Positions 35,055 to 43,419 of a DNA stretch of 64,000 nt are shown here, in pieces. Position 1 is the stretch's first letter. Each line of letters opens with the position of its first letter. The position numbers and the translations under genes were made by a program. Origin of the DNA: DATMRF01 sp035566435. Its GTDB lineage: Bacteria; Verrucomicrobiota; Verrucomicrobiia; Limisphaerales; UBA8199. Location of the stretch: assembly GCA_035566435.1 (NCBI GenBank), contig DATMRF010000047.1, forward strand, positions 82,968 through 146,967. The letters are read 5' to 3'. The notes below the pieces were generated by a model, which saw only the letters and a list, made by a program, of their open reading frames with translations, was not told the DNA's origin and did no database searches.

Positions 35055-35797
35055 TTCCCCTTCAACGTTGCGACCCCGTAATCGCGGTTCATTTTGGCGA
35101 TGAAACTCAGGCTGATTTCCTTCGGGCATACCGCCTCACAGGAGCCCGTCACGGTGCAGTTGCCGAATCCTTCGGCGTCCATTTGGCGAACCATGTCGAG
35201 CGCGCGGCGGTCTTTCTCGGCCTTGCCCTGCGGCAGCAGGTTTAGGTGTGAAACTTTGGCCGCGACGAACAACATGGCCGAGGCGTTCTTGCAGACGGCG
35301 ACGCATGCGCCGCAGCCGATGCAAGCCGCGGCGTCCATGGCGCTGTCGGCGGTGGTTTTGGAGACCGGGATGGCGTTGCCGTCCGGAGTGCCGCCCGTGC
35401 TGACAGAGACGAAGCCGCCGGCCTGGATAATGCGGTCGAAGGCGCTCCGGTTGGTGATGAGGTCTTTGACGATGGGAAAAGCCTTCGCGCGCCAGGGCTC
35501 GATAGTGATGGTGTCGCCGTCGTGGAAGTGGCGCATGTGCAACTGGCAGGTGGCGGTGCCCTGGTGACCACCGTGAGGAATGCCGTTGATCACCAATGAA
35601 CACATGCCGCAAATGCCTTCGCGGCAATCCGAATCGAAGGCAATGGGCTCCTGCCCACGCTCGAGCAAGCCCTCGTTGACCACGTCGAGCATTTCCAGGA
35701 AAGACATATCTTCCAGAACGCCGTTTGCCGCGTAAGTCTCGAAACGGCCTTGAGCTTGTCCGTTCCTCTGGCGCCAAACTTTAAGTGTCAGATTCAT
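35051..35797 (-). CDS. sdhB: Succinate dehydrogenase/fumarate reductase iron-sulfur subunit
   Basis: The 248-residue subunit carries three clusters. The [2Fe-2S] ligands are in CREGICGMCSLVINGIPHGG, the [4Fe-4S] in CIGCGACVAVCKNA, and the third set in CTVTGSCEAVCPKEI. Spacing and sequence match the Bacillus/Bacteroides-type (three-subunit) enzymes rather than the E. coli type. It lies 5 bases after sdhA and overlaps the next hypothetical gene. Confidence 0.95.
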   Translation of the reverse strand: MNLTLKVWRQRNGQAQGRFETYAANGVLEDMSFLEMLDVVNEGLLERGQEPIAFDSDCREGICGMCSLVINGIPHGGHQGTATCQLHMRHFHDGDTITIEPWRAKAFPIVKDLITNRSAFDRIIQAGGFVSVSTGGTPDGNAIPVSKTTADSAMDAAACIGCGACVAVCKNASAMLFVAAKVSHLNLLPQGKAEKDRRALDMVRQMDAEGFGNCTVTGSCEAVCPKEISLSFIAKMNRDYGVATLKGK

Positions 35798-35802
35798 GGG
35801 AC

Positions 35803-37719
35803 CTACTTGTAACTGCGGGTGCTCATGTGGACTTCTTCATAGACCAGCGGTTCCTTGTGCAACAACGGAGGTTTGTCCGGGCCCTGGTACTCCCAGGCAG
35901 CCACGTAGGAGAAATGCTCGTCGTCGCGGAGCGCTTCGCCGTCGGGGGTCTGGAATTCGCTGCGGAAGTGGCCGCCGCAGGACTCCCGCCGGTGGAGCGC
36001 GTCGGCACAGAGCAATTCCGCAAATTCCATGAAGTCCGCGACGCGTCCCGCGTATTCGAGCGCCTGGTTCAACTCACCGCCTTCGCCTGTGACGTTTACG
36101 CTTTTCCAGAACTCCTCGCGGAGTTGCGGGATCCGCCGCAGGGCTTCCTTCAAGCCCGCTTCGTCGCGCGCCATGCCGCACTTTTCCCAAAGCAATTTGC
36201 CCAGCTCGCGGTGAAGGGAAGTGGCGGATCGCTTGCCTTTGATCGCGAGCAGCTTGTTCGTTAACGCGCGGACGCTTTCCTCGGCCGCTTTAAACTCCGG
36301 CCGGCTCGTCGAAACCTTGGCCGGCTTTACCGAAGCGAAGTAGTGGCCGATGGTGTAAGGCAGGACGAAGTAGCCGTCGGCTAGGCCCTGCATCAGGGCG
36401 CTGGCGCCGAGGCGGTTGGCGCCGTGGTCGGAAAAATTGGCTTCGCCGAGCACATATAGGCCGGGCAGAGTGCTCATCAGGTTGTAATCCACCCAGGTGC
36501 CCCCCATCGCGTAATGCACCGCCGGGTAGATGCGCATGGGGACTTCGTAGGCATTTTCGCCGGTGATTTTTTCGTACATGTCGAAAAGGTTTCCATAACG
36601 CTCGCGAATGACACTGACCCCCAGGCGCTTGATGGCGTCGGCAAAATCCAGGTAAACCCCCTTGCCGCCCGGGCCGACTCCGCGTCCCTCATCGCAAACT
36701 TCCTTGGCGGCGCGGGAGGAGATGTCGCGCGGAGCGAGGTTGCCGAAGCTTGGATATTTCCGTTCGAGATAATAATCGCGATCCGCTTCGGGAATGGAAG
36801 CGGGCGGCTTGGCGCAATCTTCTTTGCGCTTGGGGATCCACACCCGGCCATCGTTGCGCAACGATTCGGACATGAGCGTCAGCTTGGACTGGTGCTCGCC
36901 GCTGACAGGGATGCAAGTCGGATGAATCTGAGTGTAACAAGGGTTGGCGAAAAACGCGCCTTTCTTGTAAGCGCGCCACGTGGCGGTCACGTTGCAGCCT
37001 TTGGCGTTGGTGGAGAGGAAAAACACGTTGCCATAGCCGCCGGTGGCCAGCACCACGGCGTCGCCGGCGTGGGAAGAGATCTCGCCGGTCACCAGGTTGC
37101 GGACGACGATGCCCTTGGCCTGGCCGTCGATGACAACCAGTTCGGCCATCTCGGTGCGCGGAAACATCTTCACCGTACCGAGGCCAGTCTGGCGGCAGAG
37201 CGCCTGGTAGGCGCCCAGCAGCAATTGCTGGCCTGTCTGCCCGCGCGCATAAAATGTGCGCGAAACTTGCGCGCCGCCAAACGAGCGGTTGGCCAGCAGG
37301 CCGCCGTATTCGCGCGCGAACGGAACGCCCTGGGCGACGCATTGGTCGATGATGTTGACGCTCACCTGCGCGAGCCGATAAACATTCGCTTCGCGCGCGC
37401 GGAAGTCTCCTCCTTTAATCGTGTCGTAAAACAGCCGGTAAATGCTGTCACCGTCGTTGGCGTAATTCTTGGCCGCGTTAATGCCGCCCTGGGCGGCGAT
37501 GCTATGCGCGCGCCGCGGAGAATCCTGGAAGCAGAAGCATTTGACCTGGTAACCCAGTTCCGCCAGCGAAGCTGCCGCCGAGGCGCCGGCGAGCCCGCTA
37601 CCGACGACGATGACGTCGAATTTGCGTTTGTTGGCCGGGTTGACCAGCTTGATGTCGAACCGGTGCTTGTCCCACTTCTGCGCCAGTGGTCCCGCGGGAA
37701 TGTTGCCGTCGAGAGTCAT
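35803..37719 (-). CDS. sdhA: Succinate dehydrogenase/fumarate reductase flavoprotein subunit
   Basis: The 638-residue flavoprotein oxidises succinate to fumarate with covalent FAD. The FAD-binding motif is VIVVGSGLAGASAAASLAEL, the FAD-linked histidine is in RAHSIAAQGGINAAKN, and the active site lies in NPCYTQIHPTCIPVSGEHQ and RIYPAVHYAMGGTWVDYNL. ATG at 37719 (MTLDGNIPAG) is chosen; an upstream Met at 37758 would be encoded by the repeat between sdhC and sdhA. Confidence 0.96.
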   Translation of the reverse strand: MTLDGNIPAGPLAQKWDKHRFDIKLVNPANKRKFDVIVVGSGLAGASAAASLAELGYQVKCFCFQDSPRRAHSIAAQGGINAAKNYANDGDSIYRLFYDTIKGGDFRAREANVYRLAQVSVNIIDQCVAQGVPFAREYGGLLANRSFGGAQVSRTFYARGQTGQQLLLGAYQALCRQTGLGTVKMFPRTEMAELVVIDGQAKGIVVRNLVTGEISSHAGDAVVLATGGYGNVFFLSTNAKGCNVTATWRAYKKGAFFANPCYTQIHPTCIPVSGEHQSKLTLMSESLRNDGRVWIPKRKEDCAKPPASIPEADRDYYLERKYPSFGNLAPRDISSRAAKEVCDEGRGVGPGGKGVYLDFADAIKRLGVSVIRERYGNLFDMYEKITGENAYEVPMRIYPAVHYAMGGTWVDYNLMSTLPGLYVLGEANFSDHGANRLGASALMQGLADGYFVLPYTIGHYFASVKPAKVSTSRPEFKAAEESVRALTNKLLAIKGKRSATSLHRELGKLLWEKCGMARDEAGLKEALRRIPQLREEFWKSVNVTGEGGELNQALEYAGRVADFMEFAELLCADALHRRESCGGHFRSEFQTPDGEALRDDEHFSYVAAWEYQGPDKPPLLHKEPLVYEEVHMSTRSYK

Positions 37720-37724
37720 ATCAA

Positions 37725-37803
37725 GAATGGGGAAAACCACGAAAATCACCAAAGACACGAAAACCTCTGTTTGGTGTGGTTCGAATATTTAGTGGTTTTT
37801 GAG
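37725..37803. repeat. Inverted ACCACGAAA-type repeat between sdhC and sdhA
   Basis: The left part reads AAAACCACGAAAATCACC and the right part ends AGTGGTTTTTGAG; the complementary AAAACCAC and GTGGTTTT arms can form a long hairpin around ACACGAAAACCT. This 87-base spacer separates two genes of one operon. Confidence 0.5.
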
Positions 37804-37806
37804 CTT

Positions 37807-38511
37807 TCATTTCAGCGCCCACCTTCCGTAGCCGCACAGGATCGCGACCGGGATGGAGGTGTACCCGAGGAAAATCAAGGCCGCGAGGGCACGAGCCCCC
37901 TGGTCGAGCAACGGCCGGTAAGTCTCGTTTTTCAGGCCGAGCGATTGGAACATGCTGCTGACGCCATGACTCAGGTGCAGGCAAAGCAAGGCCATCCCCA
38001 GGATGTAGAACCCCGCGACCCAGGGGTTATTGAAGCCCACCACCATCATCTTGAACACGTCATGCCGTTTTTCGGAATCGAAGAACGCGGCAAAATCCTG
38101 GCCCGTAAGATTGAGGTACTGGACCTGGACCGTGTAGTGCAGCAGGTGATAGACGACAAAAACAAAGACGACCGACCCGCTCATCAGCATGGTGCGGGAG
38201 GCGTAGGTGGAGCCGACCGGCTCATAGACGGCGTAGCCGACCGGCCGCGCCGCCTTGTTTTCCAGTGAGAGCTTGGCCGCCGCCCAAATGTGAACGAGCA
38301 AAATCAGCAGCAACGCGACCCGCACGGGCCAAAGCAGCTCCATGTTGCTTTGGAGGAAATGGCCATAGCGGTTGATCGCCTCGGGGCCGAGAAACACCTG
38401 CAGGTTGCCGGCCAGGTGACCGACGACAAAAAGGAATAGCAGGAACCCCGTTACCGCCATGAGGTACTTCTTCCCCAGGGACGATTTGAATATGTTGGTA
38501 ATGATGTTCAT
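37807..38511 (-). CDS. sdhC: Succinate dehydrogenase cytochrome b subunit
   Basis: The 234-residue protein is the single membrane anchor of a B-type (di-haem) succinate dehydrogenase, as in Bacillus and Bacteroidetes. It has five membrane segments with haem-ligand histidines in VVGHLAGNLQVF, LLVHIWAAAK, VVYHLLHYTVQV and LCLHLSHGVSSMFQSLGL. It delivers electrons to quinone. It is first in the operon and has a candidate promoter upstream. Confidence 0.95.
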   Translation of the reverse strand: MNIITNIFKSSLGKKYLMAVTGFLLFLFVVGHLAGNLQVFLGPEAINRYGHFLQSNMELLWPVRVALLLILLVHIWAAAKLSLENKAARPVGYAVYEPVGSTYASRTMLMSGSVVFVFVVYHLLHYTVQVQYLNLTGQDFAAFFDSEKRHDVFKMMVVGFNNPWVAGFYILGMALLCLHLSHGVSSMFQSLGLKNETYRPLLDQGARALAALIFLGYTSIPVAILCGYGRWALK

Positions 38512-38569
38512 GGCACCGGGGCCGGGCCCCGCCGCCCGCGGGCAAACTCAGGCCGCGCAACCGAAGCAA

Positions 38570-38597
38570 TATCTAATGATAATTCGCCTTCAGTCAA
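38570..38597 (-). promoter_or_regulatory. Candidate sigma-70-like promoter for sdhCAB
   Basis: On the minus strand TTGACT (38597-38592) and TAGATA (38575-38570) are separated by 16 bases in an A/T-rich stretch. Transcription would start near 38563, about 50 bases before the sdhC ATG. Verrucomicrobial promoter consensus is not well defined, so this is tentative. Confidence 0.4.
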
Positions 38598-38642
38598 GAA
38601 AACTAAACTGATTTTAAAGAGAAGAGACACTATAAGTTGTGC

Positions 38643-39338
38643 TCACGGATAGGGGCCGCGACTGTAAATGAAACCCGCCAGTTGGTCGAGGGATTGGATT
38701 TCGCAAGGGAAACGCCGTTTGGCTTTTCGCCTCAGCAGCAGGGATTGCAGGCCGGCAGCGCGAGCGCCCTGGACATCCATTTCAAGGCTGTCGCCCACGT
38801 GAAGGATGGTCTCTGGAACGAGGCGAAGTTCCGCGGCGGCACGGCGGAAGATGGCGCGCGCGGGTTTGGCGGCTCCAACTTCGCAGGAAACGATGATGAC
38901 ATCGCAATGTTCGTGCAGTTTGAAAGCGCGCAAGAGGGGACGGAGCCGGTCATCCCAATTGGAAATGATTCCGAGCTTCAAGCCGTGGGCGGCCAGGGCT
39001 TGGAGCGCAGGCAGGACATCTTCATAAAGGTGCCAGGCGTCCCGCTCAGCGAAGCGGTTATACAACTTGGGAAAGAAGCTGTGGCTCGGCGGCGGTTCGG
39101 TGAGTCCGCGAAAGGTGGCATCCACCAGGCCGGCCCATTGTGAGCGAGTATGGCGGAAGTTTTTGAGTGTACGCCAGGCGGCAGCGAATCGACGGTTCAG
39201 CAAGGCGGCGGAAATGCCTTTGTAGCCATGTCGAGCGGCGACGTCTGAATAGATGTGGCCGACCGAGGGATAGGGGTCGAGCAGCGTGCCCCCGACGTCG
39301 AAGGTGACGGCGCGAATTCGCGGTACAGAAGGCGGCAT
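38643..39338 (-). CDS. HAD-family hydrolase (phosphatase-like)
   Basis: The 231-residue protein is a subfamily IA HAD phosphatase. Motif I is TFDVGGTLLDP with the nucleophile Asp at residue 14; the second Asp of the usual DxD is Gly here, as in many HDHD3-like members. Motif II is ISNWDDR, motif III the lysine in EVGAAKPARAIFRRAA, and motif IV HVGDSLEMDVQGARAAGL. Substrate unknown. Start at 39338 (MPPSVPRIRAVTF) avoids a leader that would be encoded by low-complexity DNA (including a GTGATGC run near 39391). Confidence 0.88.
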   Translation of the reverse strand: MPPSVPRIRAVTFDVGGTLLDPYPSVGHIYSDVAARHGYKGISAALLNRRFAAAWRTLKNFRHTRSQWAGLVDATFRGLTEPPPSHSFFPKLYNRFAERDAWHLYEDVLPALQALAAHGLKLGIISNWDDRLRPLLRAFKLHEHCDVIIVSCEVGAAKPARAIFRRAAAELRLVPETILHVGDSLEMDVQGARAAGLQSLLLRRKAKRRFPCEIQSLDQLAGFIYSRGPYP

Positions 39339-39499
39339 TAAGAGACTCTGGTTATTACGAGAGCGCGGGTGAGGGGTTGGCCGGGGGGACGTGATGCGTG
39401 ATGCGTGAACAAACAATCGGCGGCCAGTTTGGGGAGGTCCTCCGGCGGTGTTCAGAAGCGGGGCCAAAGTTGCGCGCTTCCCATTTCATACTTCTCACG

Positions 39500-40858
39500 T
39501 CATTTGAGGACTGTCCACTCGTTGAGGCCGCGTTCATTCTCGGTTTTCGCCGGTGAGAGCTGCAGCAGTTCCATGGCTTCGCCGATGAGGTAAAGGGAAC
39601 CGGCGATGGTGACGAAGGGGTTGCCGGCGGTTTCCTGGAGAGCGGCGCTGAGAGACGAACATTCGACGACGCGTGCGTGCGGATTTACCCGGTGGCATAC
39701 TTCGGCCAGCCCGTGCGGTTCGGCGGTCCTTTCGCTGTGGACCGGGACCAACAAAATGCGTCCCGCCAGAGGGGCCAGGATTTCACACATGCGCGTCCAG
39801 TCCTTGTCGCGCAGGATGCCAAGCACCAGGGCTGGTTGGGCGGAAGGAAAGTGTTGGCGGAGCGCCGCGGCCAGCATTTCGGCTCCGCCGACATTGTGAG
39901 CGCCATCGAGCAGCACTTTTTGCCCGGAGGGACGGGTCACGAGTTGCAAGCGGCCGGGCCAGTGGACGTGGGATAGACCGGCGCGAACCGTTGGTTCGTC
40001 AACGGGCACGCGGGCGGCCAACGCGCGGACAGCGGCGATCGCAACAGCGGCGTTCATTCGTTGATGCTCTCCCAGGAGCGGCAGTTGCAGGGTATCCAGA
40101 GGCGGAGCGTGTGCCTCGCCGGCGGGGACAATCGTCAGCGGCGCGCTCTGGCGGCTGGCGGTTTCCTGGATGACCTGGAGCGCATCCGGTGCATCCGTGC
40201 CAGTAACGATGGGTATGCCAGGCTTGATGATGCCGGCTTTTTCGGCGGCGATGCTCGCCAGCGTTTCGCCGAGGTACTTTTGGTGATCATACTGGATGTT
40301 GGTGATGATGCTCAACAGCGGCGTCACGATGTTCGTCGCGTCGAGCCGCCCGCCCAAACCGGTCTCCCAGATCACGAGGTCACATTTTTGCTGGGCGAAA
40401 TAGCGCAGCGCCATGACGGTGACGACTTCGAAGAACGTGGGGTGGTCGTCAATGGGGAAGTCGGGGTGGGAGTCGCTGGCGGCGCCGGGTTGGCGGTCCG
40501 CCAGCCCGGCGCTCTGCACCCGGGTTCCCCAGCCTTGCCTCAGCAGGACTTCCACTTCTTCAGCCAGGCGCGCGACCTCATCCTCGGGGATAGGCTGGCG
40601 ATTGAGCTGGATGCGCTCGCCAAACGCGACAAGGTGCGGTGAAGTAAACAGGCCGACCCGTAACCCGGCCGCGCGGTAAATGCTCTCGAGCATCGCGGCC
40701 GTCGAGCCTTTGCCATTGGTGCCGGCGATGTGGATGAAGCGAAGCCGCTCCTGTGGGTTGCCGGCGAGCGCGGCCAGCTTGGAGGTATTCTGCAAGCCAA
40801 ACTTGGCGCCGAACCAGCGCAGGCCGTAAAGGAGTTGAATGGCCGTCCCGTAGGTCAC
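39500..40858 (-). CDS. folC: Bifunctional folylpolyglutamate synthase/dihydrofolate synthase
   Basis: The 452-residue ATP-grasp-like Mur-ligase-family enzyme adds glutamate to folates. It has the P-loop GTNGKGST near residue 47, LFTSPHLVAFGERIQLN, the ETGLGGRLDATN motif, and the C-terminal domain with DGAHNVGGAEMLAAALR. Length is normal. It is downstream of pyrG and the nucleotidyltransferase on the same strand. Confidence 0.95.
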   Translation of the reverse strand: MTYGTAIQLLYGLRWFGAKFGLQNTSKLAALAGNPQERLRFIHIAGTNGKGSTAAMLESIYRAAGLRVGLFTSPHLVAFGERIQLNRQPIPEDEVARLAEEVEVLLRQGWGTRVQSAGLADRQPGAASDSHPDFPIDDHPTFFEVVTVMALRYFAQQKCDLVIWETGLGGRLDATNIVTPLLSIITNIQYDHQKYLGETLASIAAEKAGIIKPGIPIVTGTDAPDALQVIQETASRQSAPLTIVPAGEAHAPPLDTLQLPLLGEHQRMNAAVAIAAVRALAARVPVDEPTVRAGLSHVHWPGRLQLVTRPSGQKVLLDGAHNVGGAEMLAAALRQHFPSAQPALVLGILRDKDWTRMCEILAPLAGRILLVPVHSERTAEPHGLAEVCHRVNPHARVVECSSLSAALQETAGNPFVTIAGSLYLIGEAMELLQLSPAKTENERGLNEWTVLK

Positions 40859-40909
40859 AGCCTTAATCTGGACACCGGGAGCCCGAGCTGCGGACCCGCA
40901 AAGATGGTT

Positions 40910-41116
40910 TCAAAGGGTGAACTCGACGACGCATTTTCCCGGCCTCTGGTGGCGTCGTTTGGAGTGCGTCGTGGCAAACCATAGCAAATACTGTTCGCAA
41001 AGCTCGAAAGCTGTATCCACACCCACCCGGTTCGCGGAGTGTTCCATGCCGCTCCAATCGGGGAATTCAAGTCCCGTGGGTTCACCCTTGGCGGCAGATG
41101 CGTTGGACTTTTTCAT
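40910..41116 (-). CDS. Small hypothetical protein paired with the nucleotidyltransferase
   Basis: The 68-residue ORF starts inside the 3' end of the upstream nucleotidyltransferase gene (35-base overlap, different frame). The product has a hydrophilic leader, then EFPDWSGMEHSANRVGVDTA, FELCEQYLLWFATTHSKRR and a tail KCVVEFTL. No family is recognised with confidence. The overlap with a nucleotidyltransferase-fold gene suggests a paired, perhaps antitoxin-like, protein. That role is inference. Confidence 0.5.
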   Translation of the reverse strand: MKKSNASAAKGEPTGLEFPDWSGMEHSANRVGVDTAFELCEQYLLWFATTHSKRRHQRPGKCVVEFTL

Positions 41117-41669
41117 ACAGTTCCGACGTGCCGTGCTTCAGGAACAGCTCCCTTATGTCCGGAGCATTGATATTGAGTCGGTTCACTTGCACCAAGTTTA
41201 TCACATCATCCACGTCTTTCACAATTCGTCCCTTGTGGCCATGTTTTATGGCATGGCATTTGAGGGCGAGCAGGTGTCGGATGGAAACCACTTTGACCGC
41301 CCTCAGGGCTGGAGACGCAGGCACCGCCTCGGCCACGAGTTTAGGGAACGTTCTCTCGTTAACCAACATCAGATCGAGCGGCATGCTTCCCGGATCCGGT
41401 GGATTAAATTGAACAAAGGTCGGACCTTTCCGGTGGGGTTTGTATTTCAAAGACCTGGCCAGCTCCAGCCAACGGTCACGGTCAGAGCGACAAACGATGA
41501 GATCGAGATCGAATGTCGCCCTGGAGTGGCCATGAGAGATCACTGCATGTCCACCGGCCAAAAGGAAATCCAGGCCCAATTTGCTTGCCCGAGCAGCAAT
41601 CGTTTGCAGCGTACTCACAAACCCCTCAGTGAGATCAAATCGACCAGTTATGCCCGTGGCTGTGGGCAT
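41082..41669 (-). CDS. Nucleotidyltransferase-fold protein (AbiEii/MNT-like)
   Basis: From ATG 41669 the protein has 195 residues. The fold is suggested by LDFLLAGGHAVISHGHSRAT followed by FDLDLIVCRSD, which matches the Gly-Gly/Gly-Ser helix and Asp-x-Asp pair that bind metal in nucleotidyltransferases, then PLDLMLVNERTF and SIRHLLALKCHAIKHGHKGR with KDVDDVINL. This arrangement occurs in AbiEii and related toxins and in housekeeping nucleotidyltransferases. The start overlaps the pyrG 3' end by 35 bases. Alternative starts lie close by. Confidence 0.7.
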   Translation of the reverse strand: MPTATGITGRFDLTEGFVSTLQTIAARASKLGLDFLLAGGHAVISHGHSRATFDLDLIVCRSDRDRWLELARSLKYKPHRKGPTFVQFNPPDPGSMPLDLMLVNERTFPKLVAEAVPASPALRAVKVVSIRHLLALKCHAIKHGHKGRIVKDVDDVINLVQVNRLNINAPDIRELFLKHGTSELYEKVQRICRQG

Positions 41670-43254
41670 GGGCGGCCGCGATAAAACCTTTGAAGAAAGG
41701 ATGCGGCTGGTGCGGCTTGCTATGGAACTCGGGGTGAAATTGGCTGGCAATGAAGAACGGATGCTTCGGCAATTCGATGATCTCGACCAGCTTGCCGTCG
41801 GGTGTAAAGCCGCTAAAAACAAAATCGGCCTTTTGAAAGCGGTCGCGGTAAGCGTTGTTGAACTCATAGCGGTGCCGATGGCGCTCGTTCACGACGAACG
41901 CCCCGTACAGCCGCGCTGCCTTGGTGCCCACAACCAACTGGCACGGCTGCGCACCGAGCCGCATCGTCCCGCCTTTTTTCGTCACCCGCTTCTGCTCGTC
42001 GAGCATCGCAATGACCGGATGCGGCGTGTTCGGATCAAATTCGGCGGAGTGGGCCTTGTTCAATTTGAGGACGTTCCGCGCAAATTCGATGGTGGCGATC
42101 TGCATACCCAGGCACAGGCCCAGGTAAGGCAGATTGTGTTCGCGGGCGTATCGGGCAGCCTGGATTTTTCCCTCAATGCCGCGTTCGCCAAAGCCGCCCG
42201 GCACCAGGATGCCCCCCAGACCCTTGAGGACTTTCTCCGCGCCGTCCCGTTCGATGGTCTCCGCCTCAACTCGTTGAATCTCGACGCCGCAATCGTTCGC
42301 AATGCCGCCGTGGCTGATGGCTTCATAGACCGATTTATATGCGTCCTGGAGGCCGATGTATTTGCCAACGACTCCGATGCGGACGCGATGTTGCGGGGCG
42401 ATGATTTTGCGCAGGATTTCCTGCCAGTGTGCCATGTTGGGGGCCGGGGTATCGAGATGCAATTGGCGGCACACCAGGTCATCGACGCGTTCGCGCTGCA
42501 GCATCAGCGGCACTTCGTAGATGCTGTGGTCCACGTCCTTTTCCTCCACCACGGCCTCGAACGGCACGTTGCAAAAGAGCGAAATCTTCTGGCGCAGCTC
42601 CTTGTCGAGCGGCCGTTCGCAGCGGCAAACCAAAATGTGCGGCGCGATGCCGATTTCACGCAGCTTGGCGACGGACTGCTGCGTGGGTTTGGTCTTGAGC
42701 TCGCCGGCCGCCTTGATGAAAGGCACATAGGTGACGTGGACGAACAGGGCGTTGTGGGGTCCGACTTCGAGGGCAAACTCCCGGATCGCTTCGAGGAATG
42801 GCAGGCCTTCGATGTCGCCGGTAGTGCCGCCGATCTCAGTGATGATCACATCCGCCTTGGTCTGCTCGGCCAGCAGATGAATGCGATTCTGGATTTCGTT
42901 GGTGACGTGCGGAATAACCTGGACAGTCTTGCCCAGGTATTTGCCCTCGCGCTCGTTGTTCAGGACGGTCTGGTAAACCTGGCCGCTGGTGAGGTTGTTC
43001 AGCCGGGTCAGCTTGCAATTGGTGAACCGCTCGTAATGGCCCAGGTCCAGGTCGGTTTCGGCGCCGTCATCGAGCACGTACACCTCGCCGTGCTGGTAGG
43101 GATTCATCGTGCCCGGGTCAACGTTAAGGTAGGGGTCAAACTTTTGCAGCGCGACCTTGAGACCGCGGTTTTCGAGCAGGGTGCCAAGCGACGCGGCCGT
43201 GAGCCCCTTGCCCAGGGAACTGACCACCCCGCCAGTGACAAAAATGTATTTCAT
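41635..43254 (-). CDS. pyrG: CTP synthase
   Basis: The 539-residue enzyme aminates UTP to CTP using glutamine. The synthetase P-loop is VTGGVVSSLGKGLTAASLG, and PYLNVDPGTMNPYQHGEVYV is highly conserved. The glutaminase domain has LGLCLGMQIATIEFARNV with the nucleophile cysteine, and the catalytic His/Glu in SQFHPEFHSKPHQPHP. Length is normal. kdsB upstream uses CTP, so the pairing makes metabolic sense. Confidence 0.97.
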   Translation of the reverse strand: MKYIFVTGGVVSSLGKGLTAASLGTLLENRGLKVALQKFDPYLNVDPGTMNPYQHGEVYVLDDGAETDLDLGHYERFTNCKLTRLNNLTSGQVYQTVLNNEREGKYLGKTVQVIPHVTNEIQNRIHLLAEQTKADVIITEIGGTTGDIEGLPFLEAIREFALEVGPHNALFVHVTYVPFIKAAGELKTKPTQQSVAKLREIGIAPHILVCRCERPLDKELRQKISLFCNVPFEAVVEEKDVDHSIYEVPLMLQRERVDDLVCRQLHLDTPAPNMAHWQEILRKIIAPQHRVRIGVVGKYIGLQDAYKSVYEAISHGGIANDCGVEIQRVEAETIERDGAEKVLKGLGGILVPGGFGERGIEGKIQAARYAREHNLPYLGLCLGMQIATIEFARNVLKLNKAHSAEFDPNTPHPVIAMLDEQKRVTKKGGTMRLGAQPCQLVVGTKAARLYGAFVVNERHRHRYEFNNAYRDRFQKADFVFSGFTPDGKLVEIIELPKHPFFIASQFHPEFHSKPHQPHPFFKGFIAAAHAHSHGHNWSI

Positions 43255-43256
43255 AG

Positions 43257-43415
43257 CAAAGTTAAAACGCTAAAAGGTTGAAACGGTAAAAACGGGCAAC
43301 GGCTCAGCAGGTCCGTCCGTTTTAACGCTTTAACGTTTCAACGTCTTCACGCTTCACGAACGAGTCCGCCGAAGCCTCGCCGAAGGCGGATCACGCGTCA
43401 CGTCTCACGCTTTAA
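43257..43415. repeat. TTTTAACG-type repeats between kdsB and pyrG
   Basis: The spacer contains GTTAAAACGCTAAAAGGTTG on one side and CCGTTTTAACGCTTTAACG with TTTCAACGTC on the other, i.e. inverted runs of TTTAACG units, plus TCACGCGTCACGTCTCACGC. The arms can pair. No gene is present. Confidence 0.6.
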
Positions 43416-43419
43416 CGCT

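Noticed and set aside
36514..38268. Plus-strand ORF (584 codons) across sdhA and sdhC
   Set aside because: Shadow of two well-identified genes.
41581..43281. Plus-strand ORF (566 codons) across pyrG
   Set aside because: The minus strand encodes complete CTP synthase with all motifs; the plus frame has no domain.
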